Assembly (NCBI GenBank): GCA_964019655.1
Contig: CAXHTR010000005.1
Coordinates: 1,178,001 to 1,242,000, forward strand
Direction: 5' to 3'
Length of the DNA stretch: 64,000 nucleotides
Source: Perkinsela sp. pyNocScin1
Taxonomy: Eukaryota > Euglenozoa > Kinetoplastea > Prokinetoplastida > Perkinselidae
Position numbers and translations under genes: made by a program. Below the pieces are notes generated by a model. That model saw only the letters and a list, made by a program, of their open reading frames with translations, was not told the DNA's origin and did no database searches. Positions 38,704 through 47,189 of the stretch are shown piece after piece. The stretch's first letter is position 1, and each line of letters opens with the position of its first letter.

Positions 38704-39600
38704 TTATATTACCCCTTTTCTCGCATCATCAGCAAACTTTTTCCTCTTCTTGATGTCATCTGCAGTCCAGGGCGTTCCATCTGCATCAACAAGAGAATCT
38801 ATCTTGTCAAAATCGGCATCAACGAAGCCAATCGCCAAATCAGAGAGCACAACAGGCCCCGTAAGCAAATTATCTGTGATGTTGATCTGAATAAGGCTGT
38901 GCGGGACACGCACGAGCCGAAACGACCCACCGAGAAAATTTTTCTGCAGGAAAAGGTCTTGCAGATTATCGGAAAGGTAATGCACGTATATTTCCCCGTC
39001 GAAGCAGTTGTCGCTCAAATTGAGCCTAATCAAATTTTTCGGGAGATAATCCAAAAAAATTGTTCCGTTAAGATTGTTTCGAGAGAGATCGAGAGCGATC
39101 AGCGCCTGTGGGAGCGCTGTGAGACAGCAGGTGCCGTCCAGGAGACCAAACGATAAACCGAAGCCCTCGAGTCTTGGTGGAAGTCTGCGTAAGTCTATGG
39201 ACGTATCGAATGTAACGCCGTAAATATCAAGATGGTTGAGATTTACTGGTAATGCACTCGCATCGATAAACCCGGAAATGTGGCGTGATGCATAATTGAC
39301 TATCTGAATGAAGTCCAGACGCGGTGGAAGGCTCAAAAGGTTGAGCGTTCCTTTAAGCAGTGGTTTGTCATCCGCTTCGAGCTTCCAAGTAATGCACATC
39401 ACATGTCTTCGACCATTGCATTCAACATCCTTCCACTTGCACGCGTCCCTGTAGGTGCCATCAGCGTTTGTAAAGCGCTTTTTGGAGTCCGCTTTCAGAC
39501 CGTCGATGAGCATTTCCATGAGTGCTTGATCGGAAAATGAATTTAAGTTAAGCTCGCCAAAAGAGCGGTCGGGATGAAGGAGAAGGGATGATGCTTGCAT
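38704..39600 (-). CDS. Class 1 LRR protein, 7-8 repeats
   Basis: 298 residues. Leader MQASSLLLHPDRS; helix FSDQALMEMLIDGL; cap CKWKDVEC (54-61), where Asp replaces the usual Gly. Repeats start LPPRLDFI, LPVNLNHL, LPPRLEGF, LPQALIAL, LPKNLIRL, LSDNLQDL and VPHSLIQI. The DGTCCLTALPQALIALDL stretch matches the 34313 gene. The terminal segment is LVDADGTPWTADDIKKRK, with a basic end. TCATCA lies directly before the ATG. Confidence 0.9.
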   Translation of the reverse strand: MQASSLLLHPDRSFGELNLNSFSDQALMEMLIDGLKADSKKRFTNADGTYRDACKWKDVECNGRRHVMCITWKLEADDKPLLKGTLNLLSLPPRLDFIQIVNYASRHISGFIDASALPVNLNHLDIYGVTFDTSIDLRRLPPRLEGFGLSFGLLDGTCCLTALPQALIALDLSRNNLNGTIFLDYLPKNLIRLNLSDNCFDGEIYVHYLSDNLQDLFLQKNFLGGSFRLVRVPHSLIQINITDNLLTGPVVLSDLAIGFVDADFDKIDSLVDADGTPWTADDIKKRKKFADDARKGVI

Positions 39601-39734
39601 TGATGAGAATAAAGAGCTTACAAAAGTCTAAAATTTTGCATTGACTTAGATATATTTACTCCTCGTGCGAGTTCGCAATGTCTTTTTTACGCAATAAATC
39701 TGATTCTCATATCATCGGTTCGCCCTCAAGCGCA

Positions 39735-40709
39735 CTACCTGCGAGACTTACGCTTTTTCCGCCGGGCTTCCAGTCGACGTTTCCTTTTTTCGCTCCTTGG
39801 GCTGTCGATGACCACCTCCTCGTCGAAGATCTCGATGCCCTCGTCCAAACAGACCACATCCAGCACATCTGGATCAATCTGCGCATCCATATCGAAATTA
39901 TTACCTTGTAGATCAACGAAATCAATAGACGGTGGTGGTGCCATGATCTCTATGCGGCCACTAAAATGATTGTTTTCGAGAAAGAGATGCGTCATCTTGC
40001 GCGGGAGGTTGCAAAGGAAAATGCTCCCGCAGAGCGCATTGTCGCCCAGCTGGAGCTCTCCGAGCGCATCGGGGAGACACGCCAGATTGACACTTCCGCT
40101 GCATTGATTTTTGTTGAGCTCAAGTACATAGAGGCCCTTTGGGAGACTATGCAGATGTACACGTCCAGTAAAATTGTTCGAGCTGAGTGATAGCCAGTCA
40201 AGCTTACTTGGCAGGCAAGTGAGAATGGCACTTCCGAAAAAGGAATTATTCCTTAATGTCAATAATTCAATGTTCGGCGGTAATCGGCGCAGATCGACGG
40301 TTCCTTCGAGTGACTGATAGGTAGCATAAACATATTTCAGCGTTCGAGGCAGACGACTGGTCTCAATGCGCCCCTGAAATCGAAAATTTTGAGCATCAGG
40401 GTTTGTGTGCACAGAAAATTTTGAAAGCGCTGCTGGTAAAGAATCAAAAGAGAATGCACGGCTGTCTTCTGATACCTCCGGAAAAGAATTCTTCCACTCA
40501 ATTGTTGTGACCCGGCGCCTGCCATTGCATTTGACGCCTTCCCACTTACACACCTCTTTGAAACTACCAGAAGTGTCCTTGAAGCACGCTTGAACTGTCG
40601 CTGGGAGTTTCTCGACAAGCGTCTCCATCAAGGCTTGATCTGACAGACTGCTTGAGCTGATCTCACCGATGGAGCGATCAGGCGTGAGCAGGAGCGATGC
40701 AGCTTGCAT
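39735..40709 (-). CDS. Class 1 LRR protein with basic tail
   Basis: 324 residues from ATG 40709 (Cys54 rule; open to 40757). Leader MQAASLLLTPDRS; helix LSDQALMETLVEKL; cap CKWEGVKC. Repeats start LPAALSKF, LPRTLKYV, LPPNIELL, LPSKLDWL, LPKGLYVL, LPDALGEL, LPRKMTHL and PPPSIDFV. The terminal segment is acidic (DPDVLDVVCLDEGIEIFDEE) and is followed by a C-terminal run of about 20 residues dominated by Arg and Lys (SEKRKRRLEARRKKRK). That basic end is unique in the window and resembles a nuclear or nucleic-acid-binding tail, which sits oddly with secretion. Confidence 0.9.
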   Translation of the reverse strand: MQAASLLLTPDRSIGEISSSSLSDQALMETLVEKLPATVQACFKDTSGSFKEVCKWEGVKCNGRRRVTTIEWKNSFPEVSEDSRAFSFDSLPAALSKFSVHTNPDAQNFRFQGRIETSRLPRTLKYVYATYQSLEGTVDLRRLPPNIELLTLRNNSFFGSAILTCLPSKLDWLSLSSNNFTGRVHLHSLPKGLYVLELNKNQCSGSVNLACLPDALGELQLGDNALCGSIFLCNLPRKMTHLFLENNHFSGRIEIMAPPPSIDFVDLQGNNFDMDAQIDPDVLDVVCLDEGIEIFDEEVVIDSPRSEKRKRRLEARRKKRKSRR

Positions 40710-40813
40710 TCTGTGAGATTTGGAAAGAAGATTAAAACCAGATTGGAAAGAAGACAAGACTTAAATCAATATTCGTTTACTTCAAATTCTATCTGATTTC
40801 CACGTCTGTATCT

Positions 40814-42181
40814 TCACTCATGCCCCTCATCATCGCGAAACTTCCATTGCACGCCCTCGAGCTGCAGCTTCAGGTACGCCTCCTCCCCTTTCACCTTTAT
40901 CCCCGGGTTCTTCGTTACGTCCATTTGCTGGAGTGTTGGCTTCACAGCCCGCAGGTCGAGCTCCCCCGTAAAACGATTCGAGTATGCCTCGAGCTCAATA
41001 AGCGTCGCCGGTAGATTCGACAGGTCCATTGTCCCGCAAAAGGCATTCTCGGAAATGAAAAGCCCTTTGAGCTTCCGCGGCACAAACAAAAAGTCGAATT
41101 CGCCCCGAAATCGATTTTTCTCGATAGACAGCCAGTCGAGAGCCTCTGGGAGTGCCTGCGTGCACACACCGCCCTGCAGCCCATTTTCAGCAATGCTCAG
41201 CTCTTCGAGAGTATTCGGAAGACAAAGCGTATCAAAAGTTCCTGTGAACCCAGATTTCTCGAGGACGAGCGACTTCAGCCATCTGGGCAAAGCTTTGACG
41301 TTCACTGTGCCAGTGAAATGCGCCGCGTCGAGCGAAAGCTTCTGCAAGTTCCTTGGCAGCGCTTCAAAGTCGAAATCCCCCGAAAATGCATTCTCACCAG
41401 CCATGAAATCGTGGAGCGAGCGTGGAAGAGTGGCTGCGTGTATAGGCCCGCGCAGCTGATTGCTCTGGACGTCAATCTTTTTGAGATTGGGCGCATCTGC
41501 AATATGAAAGGTCCCCGAAAACTCGTTTGAATCGAGGTGGAGTAGCTCCAGCGCGCTGTTCAGCTTCGTGAGGTCGAGTGTCCCCGTAAAGCGGCATTTG
41601 GAAAGATAGAGGAACTCGAGCGTGTCAGGAAGGCTCGTCAAGTTGATTTTTCCAGAAAGTAAAGTGTCTACAGTGGCAAATACTGTAAGGGAAGGCGGGA
41701 GCTGTGTCAAATCGAGCGCCCCTGACAGTTTGCTCTCTGACGCATCAAAGAACAAAAGCCCTCGGGGGAGATCTGATGTCTCAAGTGTGCCCGACAGCGG
41801 ATTGCCAGACAGCTGTAGCTCAGTGAGCGACGATGGCAGGTTGCGGGCGTCGAAAGCGCCGTGCAGATTGTTATTTTTGAGATCGATAAATGTGATGCTG
41901 TCTGGGAGGTAGGCTAAGTTGATTGTACCACGAAGGGCACCCTCACTGTTCTCAACCTGGAAATTTAAAAAGATTTCGGTAACGCCACCGTTTTCGGTAT
42001 CGCACTCGACGAAAGCCCACTCGCACATGTCCTTGAAGTTTCCATTCTCGTCGAGGAATTGATCTTTGTTTTCGACTTTGGCGAAAGTGATCTCCATCTG
42101 TGCCTGCTGCGATAAAAGCGTTGGGTCGAGTCTGCTGAGGGATTCGACGTCAGTTGAGACGATAAGCTGAAGAACGTGCAT
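40814..42181 (-). CDS. Long LRR protein, class 3, about 15 repeats
   Basis: 455 residues from ATG 42181 (open to 42208). Leader MHVLQLIVSTDVESLSRLD; helix LSQQAQMEITF. Unlike its two long relatives at 3314 and 5438 it keeps a cysteine pair in the cap (CEWAFVEC). About fifteen repeats start LPDSITFI, LPSSLTEL, LPRGLLFF, LPPSLTVF, LPDTLEFL and so on to LPATLIEL and a last KPTLQQM unit. The seventh unit (APNLKKI) is shorter. No VDENG terminal segment. Lies on the opposite strand from its relatives, 35 kb away, so the long form predates the inversion or was transposed. Confidence 0.9.
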   Translation of the reverse strand: MHVLQLIVSTDVESLSRLDPTLLSQQAQMEITFAKVENKDQFLDENGNFKDMCEWAFVECDTENGGVTEIFLNFQVENSEGALRGTINLAYLPDSITFIDLKNNNLHGAFDARNLPSSLTELQLSGNPLSGTLETSDLPRGLLFFDASESKLSGALDLTQLPPSLTVFATVDTLLSGKINLTSLPDTLEFLYLSKCRFTGTLDLTKLNSALELLHLDSNEFSGTFHIADAPNLKKIDVQSNQLRGPIHAATLPRSLHDFMAGENAFSGDFDFEALPRNLQKLSLDAAHFTGTVNVKALPRWLKSLVLEKSGFTGTFDTLCLPNTLEELSIAENGLQGGVCTQALPEALDWLSIEKNRFRGEFDFLFVPRKLKGLFISENAFCGTMDLSNLPATLIELEAYSNRFTGELDLRAVKPTLQQMDVTKNPGIKVKGEEAYLKLQLEGVQWKFRDDEGHE

Positions 42182-42348
42182 TTGAAGTTTACTGCGCAAA
42201 GCGATCATTTTCCACTTCTGTATCCCTAAATAGATAATAAGACTTTACCCTGAGTTACTTGGACTGCACGAATCAAACTTATGAATAAATGCTCTTCTCT
42301 CATTGTAACATGACCATTCGAGGTGACTCAATTTCTGTTTCCCGCCCC

Positions 42349-43164
42349 TCAAGAAAACTCTTGCACAATTATTCCATTTTGATCTTCAATACGCGTGATG
42401 GCATTTCCACTGATATCAAGAGCGTCTATCAAAGATCTGTGCACGCTCGCCATACCCTCAAATTTGTTCCCTTTTGCGCTTAGCTCTCGAAGATAAGCAT
42501 ATTCCCGCTTGCACGAAAACTTTCCTACAAACGCGTTCTCCGCTATGTTTAGATTTCGGATGAGCGCTGGAAGGCTATCAAAGCACAGATCCCCTGTCAG
42601 CTGATTCCCAGAGATGTCGAGGAGGCGCAGCGAGATTGGGAGATTTTCGAGCGAAACTGTACCGGTCAGGCTGAGGTCCTTGAGCTTGAGCATGAACATC
42701 ACCTTCGGCAAATTCGTCAAATCACAGCTCCCTCCGATTCGATTGAAAGAGAGCACGAGGGCCTCCATCAACGGCGGGAGCGTCTCGAAGCCAAAAGTCC
42801 CATAGAATCGGCTATCTGTGGCTTCGAGCTCAACCATGGAGTCTGGGAGACCTTCTGTGTCGATAGACCCAGTCACAAAGCTCCAATTTGTGTAAAAAAT
42901 CTCTGTCTGACGGGGTAGGTAGCGGATGTCCAGAGACCCTCGAAAGTGGTGTTGCAGGACAATACTCGTGATTCTCTCTTTGTCGTTGCATGTGACTTCA
43001 TCAAAAGTGCAAAAGTCTATGAAATCACCAGCTTCGTCGCGAAAGCGCTGCGTTGAGGGTGCAGTGAGTCCACTGATGAGAAATTCCATCATTGTTTGGT
43101 CTGTGAGCGCACTCATGTCGATGCGGCCAAGTTGCGAATCTGAGGCGGTGATGAGTGTGATCAT
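42349..43164 (-). CDS. Class 2 LRR protein, 6-7 repeats
   Basis: 271 residues. Leader MITLITASDSQLGRID; helix LTDQTMMEFLISGL. The cap keeps both cysteines but replaces the tryptophan with Phe (CTFDEVTC). Repeats start LPRQTEIF, LPDSMVEL, LPPLMEAL, LPKVMFML, LPISLRLL and LPALIRNL, followed by an irregular unit with an extra basic Cys (CKREYAYLREL). The end is RIEDQNGIIVQEF. TCATTTT lies 6 bases before the ATG on the coding strand. Confidence 0.88.
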   Translation of the reverse strand: MITLITASDSQLGRIDMSALTDQTMMEFLISGLTAPSTQRFRDEAGDFIDFCTFDEVTCNDKERITSIVLQHHFRGSLDIRYLPRQTEIFYTNWSFVTGSIDTEGLPDSMVELEATDSRFYGTFGFETLPPLMEALVLSFNRIGGSCDLTNLPKVMFMLKLKDLSLTGTVSLENLPISLRLLDISGNQLTGDLCFDSLPALIRNLNIAENAFVGKFSCKREYAYLRELSAKGNKFEGMASVHRSLIDALDISGNAITRIEDQNGIIVQEFS

Positions 43165-43167
43165 GTT

Positions 43168-43521
43168 TTAAAATGAATGCGAATAAAGACAAAATGCGTT
43201 GGAAACGCAGAAATCAGCGAAGGCACCAAATCTCTCCGTAAAAGTGTGAATCTGAGGTTTATCAGACTTTGAAATCATACTGAAATATGACTCGCATACA
43301 TCCAGAAAGTTCCCGTGGTCGTCTTGGAATTGTATGATTTGTTCAGCATGGAGGTCGCCGACGAAAAGCTCCATCCGCTCTTGGTCTGCGAGTGTGTTGG
43401 AGGTTAGGTGGCCCAGGTGCGGGTCGGCTGCTGTGAGAAAAAGGCTAAAACGGATTTTAAACGAGTGAAGGTGAAAGGCTACGACAGAATGAGCGCTGGG
43501 AGTCTTTCGACTGAAAAACAC
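43168..43521 (-). pseudogene. 5' fragment of a class 2 LRR gene
   Basis: The frame contains IRFSLFLTAADPHLGHLTSN and LADQERMELFVGDL, a clear leader and helix, then FQDDHGNFLDVCE, where the cap breaks off before the tryptophan and runs into unrelated sequence. No ATG stands at the family position before IRFSLFLTAADP (the codon there is ATC); the only ATG is 27 residues upstream. So both the start and all the repeats are lost. It ends three bases before the start of the intact 42349-43164 gene, so it occupies that gene's upstream region. Confidence 0.75.
43170..43176 (-). promoter_or_regulatory. TCATTTT initiator-like motif
   Basis: Minus-strand TCATTTT followed by AAAAC and the ATG at 43164; one of the closest spacings in the window. 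Confidence 0.35.
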
Positions 43522-43563
43522 AAGTGGGATTCATTTTCTATGAAATTTTTTCAGTTTTTCAGC

Positions 43564-44592
43564 TCAAAACTTCACTGTCAGTTCCTCGTGCTTGAGATTC
43601 AGCATAACCAGCTTTGCCTTTTTCGACAAGAAGTTCGTCGCCTCGTCAAACTCGGGGTGCAGGTCGTTCTTCCGAAGGTCGAGAATCCGCATGCAGTTTG
43701 GCATATTCGTCAGCTTGACACTTCCAGTCAGCGAGTTGCCCTGCAGGTACATCTCATCGAGGCCCCTGGGGAGCCGTGTCAGGTCGACACCCCCCTCAAA
43801 GGCGTTGTTGCTGAGGATGAGGCACGTGAGGTTTTTTGGCAGAGTGGTCAGGTCTAAGGACCCCGTCAGCTTGTTCTTCGCGAGCGTGAGGTACATCAGA
43901 TTTCGCTTGAGGGGGCGGAAGTCGACACTGCCCGTCAGTGAATTCCGTGCCAGAGCAATCTCGTCGAGCTTTTTGTTGACGCCAACGAACGATAAAGTGC
44001 TGGAAAATTTATTCCTGCTGAGGAGGACTGACATCATCGACTTTGGCAGATTCGGAAACGAAACTTCACCCGTCAGCTTGTTGCTGCTGAGGTCAATCAC
44101 TTCGACTTTATTTGAGAGATTGCGAAGATCTAAACTCCCCGAGAGCTTGTTGTTCTCTGCGTGCAGCGAAACGAAGGATTTTGGGAGTTTGTCGAGTGTT
44201 ATTGTCCCCGAAAAATTATTATCTGAAATATTGAGGTCACTGAAATTCACAGGAAGTTTATCGAGTGCGACGCTGCCCTTTAGCCTATTCTGATAGATTT
44301 CAAAATCTTGGAGGGCTTTTGGCAAGAGATGGAAGTTGACTGTCCCCTTGAGCTCGTTGTGGATGGCGCAGATCGACTTGACGGTATCGGGCAGCCACTG
44401 GAAGTCGATTGACCCGCCTGAGGGAAAAAAGGAGCGGACGTCGTGGTACCACGAGATTTTCGTGACTTCGCCGTGCTTGACTTTGACGCCCTTCCACTTC
44501 TCGATGTCCTTGAAGTTGCCATGTTTGTCTTTGAAGCGGGTGTTGTCGGGTAAATGCTCGACAGCGATTTCCATCTGCGCTTGCTGGGACAT
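43564..44592 (-). CDS. Class 3 LRR protein, 11 repeats, leader out of frame
   Basis: 342 residues from ATG 44592. The body begins MSQQAQMEIAVEHL (helix), then a Cys-less cap (IEKWKGVKV) and eleven highly regular, Lys-rich repeats (LPDTVKSI, LPKALQDF, LPVNFSDL, LPKSFVSL, LSNKVEVI, LPKSMMSV, VNKKLDEI, LKRNLMYL, LPKNLTCL, LPRGLDEM, MPNCMRIL). The same frame continues upstream as DPLGRLDYDS without a start codon. A family-style leader (MVSTTILFSITASS, ATG 44675) lies just upstream in a different frame. One inserted or deleted base between about 44620 and 44645 would join them. Thus either leaderless expression from 44592 or a leader-frameshifted gene. The net positive repeats are unusual here. 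Confidence 0.78.
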   Translation of the reverse strand: MSQQAQMEIAVEHLPDNTRFKDKHGNFKDIEKWKGVKVKHGEVTKISWYHDVRSFFPSGGSIDFQWLPDTVKSICAIHNELKGTVNFHLLPKALQDFEIYQNRLKGSVALDKLPVNFSDLNISDNNFSGTITLDKLPKSFVSLHAENNKLSGSLDLRNLSNKVEVIDLSSNKLTGEVSFPNLPKSMMSVLLSRNKFSSTLSFVGVNKKLDEIALARNSLTGSVDFRPLKRNLMYLTLAKNKLTGSLDLTTLPKNLTCLILSNNAFEGGVDLTRLPRGLDEMYLQGNSLTGSVKLTNMPNCMRILDLRKNDLHPEFDEATNFLSKKAKLVMLNLKHEELTVKF

Positions 44593-44946
44593 TGAGTCGT
44601 AGTCGAGGCGGCCGAGGGGGTCGTAAGAAGGGTAGATGATGCTGTGATGGAAAAGAGAATGGTTGTGGAGACCATTGTACTGTGAATAAAGGTAAGAAAG
44701 TTTGGTGCTTCAGGGGGTAGGGACAATGATGATTTGAAGTGATATGTAATAACAGATTGGTATTCTTTAGATACATCATCATAATTGTTTGTAATGCTCA
44801 TATATCATGCAGAGCTCAATTTCGATATTCAGGTTAAAGATTTGTGTGTATGAGGGAAGTATTATACAAATTGTTATGTGCTTGATATATCTTCAATAAT
44901 TTTTCATGAAATGATAAGGGTTAAAATAGCAGAGTGTGTGCAGAAA

Positions 44947-46005
44947 TTACGATCTGATACATTTGTATCCGCATGACGCTTTGATATGCTTTGCGATGTA
45001 CTTGTGCCGCATTTCGATAGACTTTTTAAGAAGATACGGGCGAAACTGTGATGCGTTGTAATACCGTGTCTTGGCCACTGCATTGGAAACTGCTATCGGC
45101 TTCTGCTTTGGAAGCAATGCTCTACGTAATTTGCTTAATCGCTTCTCAGTAAACCAGTATTTTGACCATCGACGCTTCGCTTGGTACTTGGCTAATTTTT
45201 GTGAAGCGGCGTTTTCGATCACTTTGCCAGACAATCCGCGCACTTGTCTGCTTTTAAAGCGTCGGATATAGCGGAGCACAGGCTTTTGGTCCATCAACTG
45301 TTCGACGTTATACAGGCCCAGTCGCATGTGCTTGAAAGCCACAACTGTGTGCTCCTCATTGGCTTTGAGCCGAGCGCCGATTTTGCCAATGAAAGCGAGT
45401 GAAAGCCAAATGCCCTTTTTGAAGCCTCGCTTCATGGTTGTTCGTAGCACAGGAAGCATAGTGTGAAGATGACTAAGCGGAGTTCCCGTGGAAGCGATCA
45501 TGTGCTTGAGGCTGAGTGCCTTTTTTAGCTGTTTCAATTCTTTTACACTTTGCAGCTCATACGCTTTCGTATCGACAAAACAATGGTTTCTGAGCTTTTT
45601 TTTAATAATCACTGATTTCGCATTATGTTTTGCATGCAAGCCGAGGTACTTGAGCTCCATCGCATTAATCCACAGGCCAGAACCACACGAACTTGCAGAT
45701 TTCACGGACAATGGCAGAAGCTCACGCGTAATCGCTGAGCGTGGTGCTTTCAGATTCGCAAGCTTTTCTACCTTTTTCACATTCTTTGTTTGCTCTGCGT
45801 TATACAGAAGCGTCTCACCTATTTTCAAGCCTTTTTTTGTTTCACGAGCTTTGATTGGAACACCGATGGACGCAGCATAGCGTTCAGACAGCCAGCAATT
45901 TGATTTGAATTTGTACCATTTGAGATGGTCAGCAAACTCACCTGTGTACGGGAGCCCAGTGCGAGCGCTGATTTGGTTGATGCGGAGTCGGAGTGTTTGG
46001 TGCAT
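44947..46005 (-). CDS. Very basic protein, possible mitoribosomal protein
   Basis: 352 residues from ATG 46005 (an ATG at 46080 adds 25 hydrophobic residues). Not an LRR protein. Extremely rich in Lys and Arg throughout, with N-terminal MHQTLRLRINQISARTG, then FADHLKWYKFKSNCWLS, repeated KKxL/KLxK stretches and a C-terminal half full of RRW, RRF and KRR clusters. No signal or membrane segment from 46005. Composition and length fit a ribosomal, especially mitochondrial ribosomal, protein; I cannot name a family. TCATTCC lies 12 bases upstream of the start. It and the next gene are the only non-LRR genes of the minus block. Confidence 0.75.
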   Translation of the reverse strand: MHQTLRLRINQISARTGLPYTGEFADHLKWYKFKSNCWLSERYAASIGVPIKARETKKGLKIGETLLYNAEQTKNVKKVEKLANLKAPRSAITRELLPLSVKSASSCGSGLWINAMELKYLGLHAKHNAKSVIIKKKLRNHCFVDTKAYELQSVKELKQLKKALSLKHMIASTGTPLSHLHTMLPVLRTTMKRGFKKGIWLSLAFIGKIGARLKANEEHTVVAFKHMRLGLYNVEQLMDQKPVLRYIRRFKSRQVRGLSGKVIENAASQKLAKYQAKRRWSKYWFTEKRLSKLRRALLPKQKPIAVSNAVAKTRYYNASQFRPYLLKKSIEMRHKYIAKHIKASCGYKCIRS

Positions 46006-46016
46006 TACGATAGATA

Positions 46017-46023
46017 GGAATGA
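46017..46023 (-). promoter_or_regulatory. TCATTCC initiator-like motif
   Basis: Minus-strand TCATTCC, then TATCTATCGTA and the ATG at 46005. It shows that the motif is not restricted to LRR genes. Confidence 0.35.
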
Positions 46024-46205
46024 TAACTTCAAAAACTGAGTAAAAATGATCGCTAGTACGCTTTTAGGCGCAGAGTTCATAGATCATACTTTCATTTTCG
46101 ATTTGCAAGACTTGGTAGCATTTCATTTACTTATATATTATAGTAATTTTGTCGTTCTGGTGAGTATCGCGTGATTCAAGAGCAGTATTTCATCTTCCAC
46201 AATCG

Positions 46206-47189
46206 CTATTCCCCGAGAAACCAGCCACTTTTTCGATACAGAGGCTGCTCATCTTCATCTGGTTCATAGCGATTTTGCGATCGCTGCTCATGTGGATCTT
46301 CCTGCTGCGACTTGACAATCTTAAAAATTTGCTTCATCAAGGACTGCTGCTCTTTTACATGCTTGATAATTTCATTCTTCACACTGCGCGTGCCCTCTGC
46401 AGCTCCCTGTAAGTATCCCAAAGTGTTTTGAATGCTGTGTGACGCCTGCACAAGCTTTTTATTCAACTCAGAGCTTTCATCCGATCGTTGTGGGAAGGAT
46501 TGCGAGAAGCCAGGCTGGGATTGTGCCACGCCAGAGTCCATGCTAGATGGTGGATGGTACTGACACGACACGGGTAAATCACTAGGAAAAGTTTGCTGCG
46601 TGTTGTCAAATGGGCGCAGCCAATCGATGGCTTGGTCAGCGGAGGTTTGCGATGCGAGAGGTGGCTTTTGTACGCTATTCGAGTGGAGGCCCGGTTTCAG
46701 GCCCGAGTGCTTGCTTTTTCCAGTAGACTTGGATAGCCCTGATACCAACGAGGGCGATTCTTTTGTATCTTTCTCTTTCGCGTTGCTTACTGTTTGCGTG
46801 GCAGTAAATTTTGTTTGCGTTTTTGAAGAGTGAGAATTTTGATATATCGGTGCTATTTTTGCATTGAGGGCAATGGAGCTTTGTGTACTCTTCGCGTGCG
46901 TCGCTTCGGATTTCTGCGGGCCAATCAAAACTTCTTTTTTCTTCTTCTCTAGCGTTCGGTTTTGTGTTTCGCGCTTTCCTCTGTTTTCCGAAGATTTCAG
47001 GGTCTTATCTGCAAGCTTTTGCGGGGCCTCTTGTGGGGCTTTAGTGCGTTTCTCGAAATGTCCGAGTGCATTTCGAGGAGGTGGATTTCTTTTTGAAGCT
47101 GCACGTCCGCTCTTTGCAACAAGCTCTATCGGGCTTGGGAAACTTGCGTAAAACGATGAAAGAAGCTGCTGTGTGCTATGTGAGACCAT
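46206..47189 (-). CDS. Low-complexity protein with C-terminal helix
   Basis: 327 residues, function not recognised. The first 230 residues are low-complexity (Ser, Thr, Lys, Gln, Pro) with many KxxK and SxxS patterns and are probably disordered. Residues of about 235-300 (LNKKLVQASHSIQNTLGYLQ to QSLMKQIFKIVKSQQ) have regular hydrophobic spacing and probably form a long helix or coiled coil. The end is charged (YEPDEDEQPLYRK) with a Trp (SGWFLGE). No leader or LRR. TCATAAGCA precedes the ATG at once. First gene of the minus block, next to the divergent switch. Confidence 0.7.
   Translation of the reverse strand: MVSHSTQQLLSSFYASFPSPIELVAKSGRAASKRNPPPRNALGHFEKRTKAPQEAPQKLADKTLKSSENRGKRETQNRTLEKKKKEVLIGPQKSEATHAKSTQSSIALNAKIAPIYQNSHSSKTQTKFTATQTVSNAKEKDTKESPSLVSGLSKSTGKSKHSGLKPGLHSNSVQKPPLASQTSADQAIDWLRPFDNTQQTFPSDLPVSCQYHPPSSMDSGVAQSQPGFSQSFPQRSDESSELNKKLVQASHSIQNTLGYLQGAAEGTRSVKNEIIKHVKEQQSLMKQIFKIVKSQQEDPHEQRSQNRYEPDEDEQPLYRKSGWFLGE

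Noticed and set aside
44280-44801. 173-codon minus-strand ORF overlapping the 43564-44592 gene
   Set aside because: Only its first 14 or so residues from ATG 44675 (leader) look real; the rest is Ser/Thr/Arg junk from the wrong frame of the LRR body.
45488-45880. Plus-strand ORF opposite the basic protein gene
   Set aside because: Antisense of a Lys/Arg-rich gene gives Phe/Leu/Cys-rich text that mimics a membrane protein; no independent support.
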